DNA of 31,994 bases from JARRJY01 sp037388705. Lineage in GTDB: Bacteria > Pseudomonadota > Gammaproteobacteria > UBA6429 > Thiohalophilaceae. Made by a program: the position numbers and the translations under genes. The stretch lies in NCBI GenBank assembly GCA_037388705.1, contig JARRJY010000029.1:1-31994 (forward strand), read 5' to 3'. The notes under the pieces are model-generated. The model was given only the letters and a program-made list of their open reading frames with translations. It ran no database searches and had not been told where the DNA came from. Shown piece after piece: positions 29,490-31,994 of the stretch (position 1 is the stretch's first letter; every line of letters starts with the position of its first letter).

Positions 29490-30998
29490 TTGAAAGCCTA
29501 TGGAACAGCGACTACTTTTTCAGAACCGGTTTTTGAAATGGCGGCTAATCAAGGCCCCAATTATCAGCTTTCTTTTTCTGAACGACAACGTTCATTTTTA
29601 ACCTTCCTGTTGAGCACTGAAGTGGGAAGGTTTTTTTCTCTTGGGCGTCCGGCCTATCGCTGGACGATAACCGAGGGCCTGGTTAACCTGGGAATGGATA
29701 TTGTCATGGATGAAAAGCTGGTTGAGCCAGTTAATGCGCTGATGCATATTAAAGATGCCCGCGAACCAGGAATTTACATTCTTATCGATTTTCATCCCTT
29801 TTTATCTGATCCGGTCCATGTGCGGTTATTAAAAGACATTGCATTACAACATGATAGTGCGGCCAAAACCCTGGTGTTTCTGAGTCATGAATTAACCATG
29901 CCTGAAGAGCTAAAAGCATACAGTACACGCTTTGAAATGAGCCTGCCTGATAAGAAGCACATCAAGAAAATCGTCAAGGAAACAGCTGATAAGTGGTCAC
30001 AGCAACATGCCGGGAACAAGGTAAAAGCAGACAGGGAAGCCTATGAAATCCTGGTAAATAATCTTACTGGCCTGACTGCAGTCGATGTCCGCCGCCTGGC
30101 AAGGAAAGCAATTTACGATGATGGTGCGATCGCAAATTCGGATATCCCCGGTGTCATGAAAGCCAAGTATGATCTTTTAAATAGAGATGGCATTCTTCAT
30201 TTTGAGTATGAAACTGAACAGTTTTCAGATATTGGAGGATTTAACAACCTGAAGCAGTGGCTGGAAAAACGTGAAATGGCTTTTACACATGACGACAGTG
30301 TACTTGACCAGCCAAAAGGTGTTTTATTGCTGGGTGTACAGGGCTGCGGCAAAAGCCTCGCCGCCAAGGCTGTTGCCGGGGTATGGGGTTTACCTTTATT
30401 ACGTTTTGATCTTGGTGCCATGTACAACAAGTATCACGGTGAAACGGAGCGTAACCTGCGAGAAACATTGAAGTCATCGGAAATGATGGCACCGTGCGTG
30501 CTCTGGATTGACGAGATTGAAAAAGCATTAAGCAGTAGCGATTCGGATAATGGTACTTCAAAACGGGTACTGGGCAGCCTGTTAACGTGGATGGCAGAAA
30601 ACGAGAGTAAGGTATTCATTGTTGCAACTGCCAATGATATTGAGGCGTTACCTCCCGAGCTGGTACGTAAAGGCAGGCTGGATGAGATCTTTTTTGTCGA
30701 TTTGCCTAACATGAAAACCCGCATGAGGATTTTTGAAATACACCTGCATAAACGCGATGAAGAGCCAATACATTTTGATATTGCCCTGATGGCAAAAAAA
30801 GCAGAAGGTTTTTCCGGGGCGGAAATTGAACAGGCAGTGGTTTCTGCCCTGTATACAGCCCATACACAGGACAGGCCCCTCACCGACAAGGATATCCTGG
30901 CTGAACTGGATATGACGCGTCCCTTATCCGTGGTGATGAAAGAAAAAATTGATTACCTGAGGCAATGGGCCAGTGAACGTACCGTGCCTGCAGATTAA
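29490..30998 (+). CDS. Ycf46-type AAA+ ATPase
   Basis: Up to 502 residues. The N-terminal half (about 50-230) resembles the Ycf46 regulatory region (GRPAYRWTITEGL, then YILIDFHPFL). The AAA+ core has Walker A at 282-289 (GVQGCGKS), Walker B LWIDEIEKA (D341, E342), sensor-1-type TANDI and an Arg finger in RKGRLDEIF (about R396). The role in bacteria is largely unknown. The start is uncertain: a TTG at 29490, or ATG at 29538 (residue 17), neither with a strong ribosome-binding site, while an ATG at 29500 opens a different frame. It is convergent with the rhodanese gene (4 bases apart). Confidence 0.82.
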   Translation: MKAYGTATTFSEPVFEMAANQGPNYQLSFSERQRSFLTFLLSTEVGRFFSLGRPAYRWTITEGLVNLGMDIVMDEKLVEPVNALMHIKDAREPGIYILIDFHPFLSDPVHVRLLKDIALQHDSAAKTLVFLSHELTMPEELKAYSTRFEMSLPDKKHIKKIVKETADKWSQQHAGNKVKADREAYEILVNNLTGLTAVDVRRLARKAIYDDGAIANSDIPGVMKAKYDLLNRDGILHFEYETEQFSDIGGFNNLKQWLEKREMAFTHDDSVLDQPKGVLLLGVQGCGKSLAAKAVAGVWGLPLLRFDLGAMYNKYHGETERNLRETLKSSEMMAPCVLWIDEIEKALSSSDSDNGTSKRVLGSLLTWMAENESKVFIVATANDIEALPPELVRKGRLDEIFFVDLPNMKTRMRIFEIHLHKRDEEPIHFDIALMAKKAEGFSGAEIEQAVVSALYTAHTQDRPLTDKDILAELDMTRPLSVVMKEKIDYLRQWASERTVPAD

Positions 30999-31002
30999 TG
31001 AT

Positions 31003-31875
31003 TTAGGGCTTCATCCCCATGGTTAAAGGTTTATTGCTTTGCTGGTACTCTGCCATTGAGGCATCATAAAGTTTTACATTAGTAAAGCCCAGGTTACGTA
31101 AGGTAAAGTAACTTTGTGATGCACGGTGCCCACTACGGCAATAAACAATCAGTGGCTGTTTTTTTGAAGTGACACCCAGTTGTTTTAGACTGCTAACCAG
31201 CTTATCAACGGGTTTATGTTGAAACGCATTACTAAAATCGACTGAACTATCCCAGCTCCACCAGTAAGCCCCCGGTATATGACCGCTGCGTTTCTGGCGA
31301 GGATGCCCGTTATATTCTTCCTGGCTACGCACATCGAGAATGGTGGCCTTACCGTTGATATCTTCCAGTGTTGCCAACACACTATTATCCGGTTTAGCTG
31401 AAACAATGTATTTAACCGGTTTTGGCTCAACTGGGATGTTAGTGACCTTATGACCATCAAGAATCCACTTCACCAGGCCGCCATTTAGTAACGAGACCTT
31501 TTCATGCTTGAGGCGCTGTAATTCCCAGAACAGGCGCGAGGCATTCAGACCACCCATATCATCATAAATAACAACATGGGAGTTTCTTTTGATACCCAGC
31601 AATCCTAAAAAACGGATAATAGTATCTGAACCAACACTTATACTGACGCGTTTTTTGGTAGTCTGGTTAAGGGCCTGGTAGGGCAGGTGAATAGCCCCGG
31701 GTATATGGAATCGTTGATACTGGGTTCCATCAGACATGTCAATAAGCACAAGATTAGCATCATTTTTATGGCTGCTCAGCCATTTGGCATCAACCATAAA
31801 ATTATCAGCATGGGCAGTGCTAAAGGCAGGGATAATAATAAGTATCGTTAATATAAGGATGAGTTTATTTTTCAT
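31003..31875 (-). CDS. Exported two-domain rhodanese-type sulfurtransferase
   Basis: 290 residues. A signal peptide (LILILTILIIIPAFSTAHA, cleavage about residue 23) sends it to the periplasm. Two rhodanese domains: the N-terminal one (about 26-145) has Asp in place of the catalytic Cys (YDDMGG) and is inactive; the C-terminal one (about 160-285) carries C246 in YCRSGHRAS, the active-site loop. That loop (CRSGHR) fits thiosulfate rather than 3-mercaptopyruvate sulfurtransferase (CGSGVT type). It may detoxify or mobilise sulfane sulfur in the envelope, fitting the other sulfur-relay genes in the window. Confidence 0.92.
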   Translation of the reverse strand: MKNKLILILTILIIIPAFSTAHADNFMVDAKWLSSHKNDANLVLIDMSDGTQYQRFHIPGAIHLPYQALNQTTKKRVSISVGSDTIIRFLGLLGIKRNSHVVIYDDMGGLNASRLFWELQRLKHEKVSLLNGGLVKWILDGHKVTNIPVEPKPVKYIVSAKPDNSVLATLEDINGKATILDVRSQEEYNGHPRQKRSGHIPGAYWWSWDSSVDFSNAFQHKPVDKLVSSLKQLGVTSKKQPLIVYCRSGHRASQSYFTLRNLGFTNVKLYDASMAEYQQSNKPLTMGMKP

Positions 31876-31994
31876 AGTTGTAATTAAAAGGTCCCGGGTG
31901 ATGTACAGAATGCTCGTACACTATATAATAAGCCAAACAATATAATAATAACTACTCATGTCACAAATCTTTTGTAAATATCATACTACCACGC

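Noticed and set aside
1..31994. Mobile element, prophage, CRISPR or defence island
   Set aside because: No integrase, transposase, phage structural gene, regular spaced repeats or defence effector domain was recognised; the Ycf46-type AAA protein stands alone.

Overview
The window looks like a chromosomal segment of a gammaproteobacterium of moderate GC content. This rests on gene content: a Do-type protease, YaaA, YajQ, YcgN, a two-gene (NrdJa/NrdJb) class II ribonucleotide reductase as known from Pseudomonas, DsrC/TusA-type sulfur-relay proteins and several small PilZ proteins. No phage, integrase, transposase, CRISPR, rRNA or tRNA was recognised. It reads as ordinary chromosome with several regulatory and protein-level oddities rather than as an island.

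Left part (1-6.5 kb): a minus-strand CheY-like regulator followed by the start of what is probably a membrane signalling protein; then two minus-strand protein-quality genes, a periplasmic DegQ/HtrA protease with a sigma-E-like promoter and an Hsp20 chaperone with a near-consensus sigma-32 promoter. Divergent from hsp20 is the split adenosylcobalamin-dependent ribonucleotide reductase (nrdJa-nrdJb). The intergenic region between them carries a consensus-like NrdR box and an FNR/Anr-like box. A 119-base imperfect palindrome and a terminator follow nrdJb.

Middle (6.5-13.1 kb): a CWC cysteine-rich protein, an exported TPR protein, a TusA-like protein convergent with a DsrC/TusE paralogue that is divergent from a LysR regulator (a palindrome lies in the shared promoter region), two small lipoproteins (one an internal Cys-containing duplication), then a co-directional run: membrane protein, small zinc-ribbon membrane protein, MscL with a C-terminal zinc ribbon, GFA-family protein and MAPEG protein.

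13.1-20.8 kb: an AsmA-like DUF748 envelope protein, yaaA, an overlooked 57-residue membrane protein, an exported protein of unknown function, a small GPF-motif protein behind a perfect FNR-like box, a Lys/Asp-rich lipoprotein, a CDF metal transporter coupled to a YjdF-like membrane protein, and a convergent RluA-type pseudouridine synthase.

20.8-32 kb: a PilZ protein, a hybrid histidine kinase (HAMP-HisKA-HATPase-REC-Hpt) in an operon with a shortened PhnD-type binding protein, an SGNH hydrolase, a DUF481 outer-membrane-type protein, two tandem PilZ paralogues, YcgN, a glycine-rich membrane protein, a second GPF-motif protein, YajQ, a DUF3565 protein, a Ycf46-type AAA ATPase and an exported two-domain rhodanese. 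The recurring themes are envelope stress, second-messenger signalling (PilZ, YajQ, two-component) and sulfur/thiol chemistry. I found no convincing wholly new multi-gene system; the strongest leads are the regulatory sites around nrdJ and at 17.5 kb, the shortened PhnD protein with its kinase, and the duplicated Cys lipoprotein.
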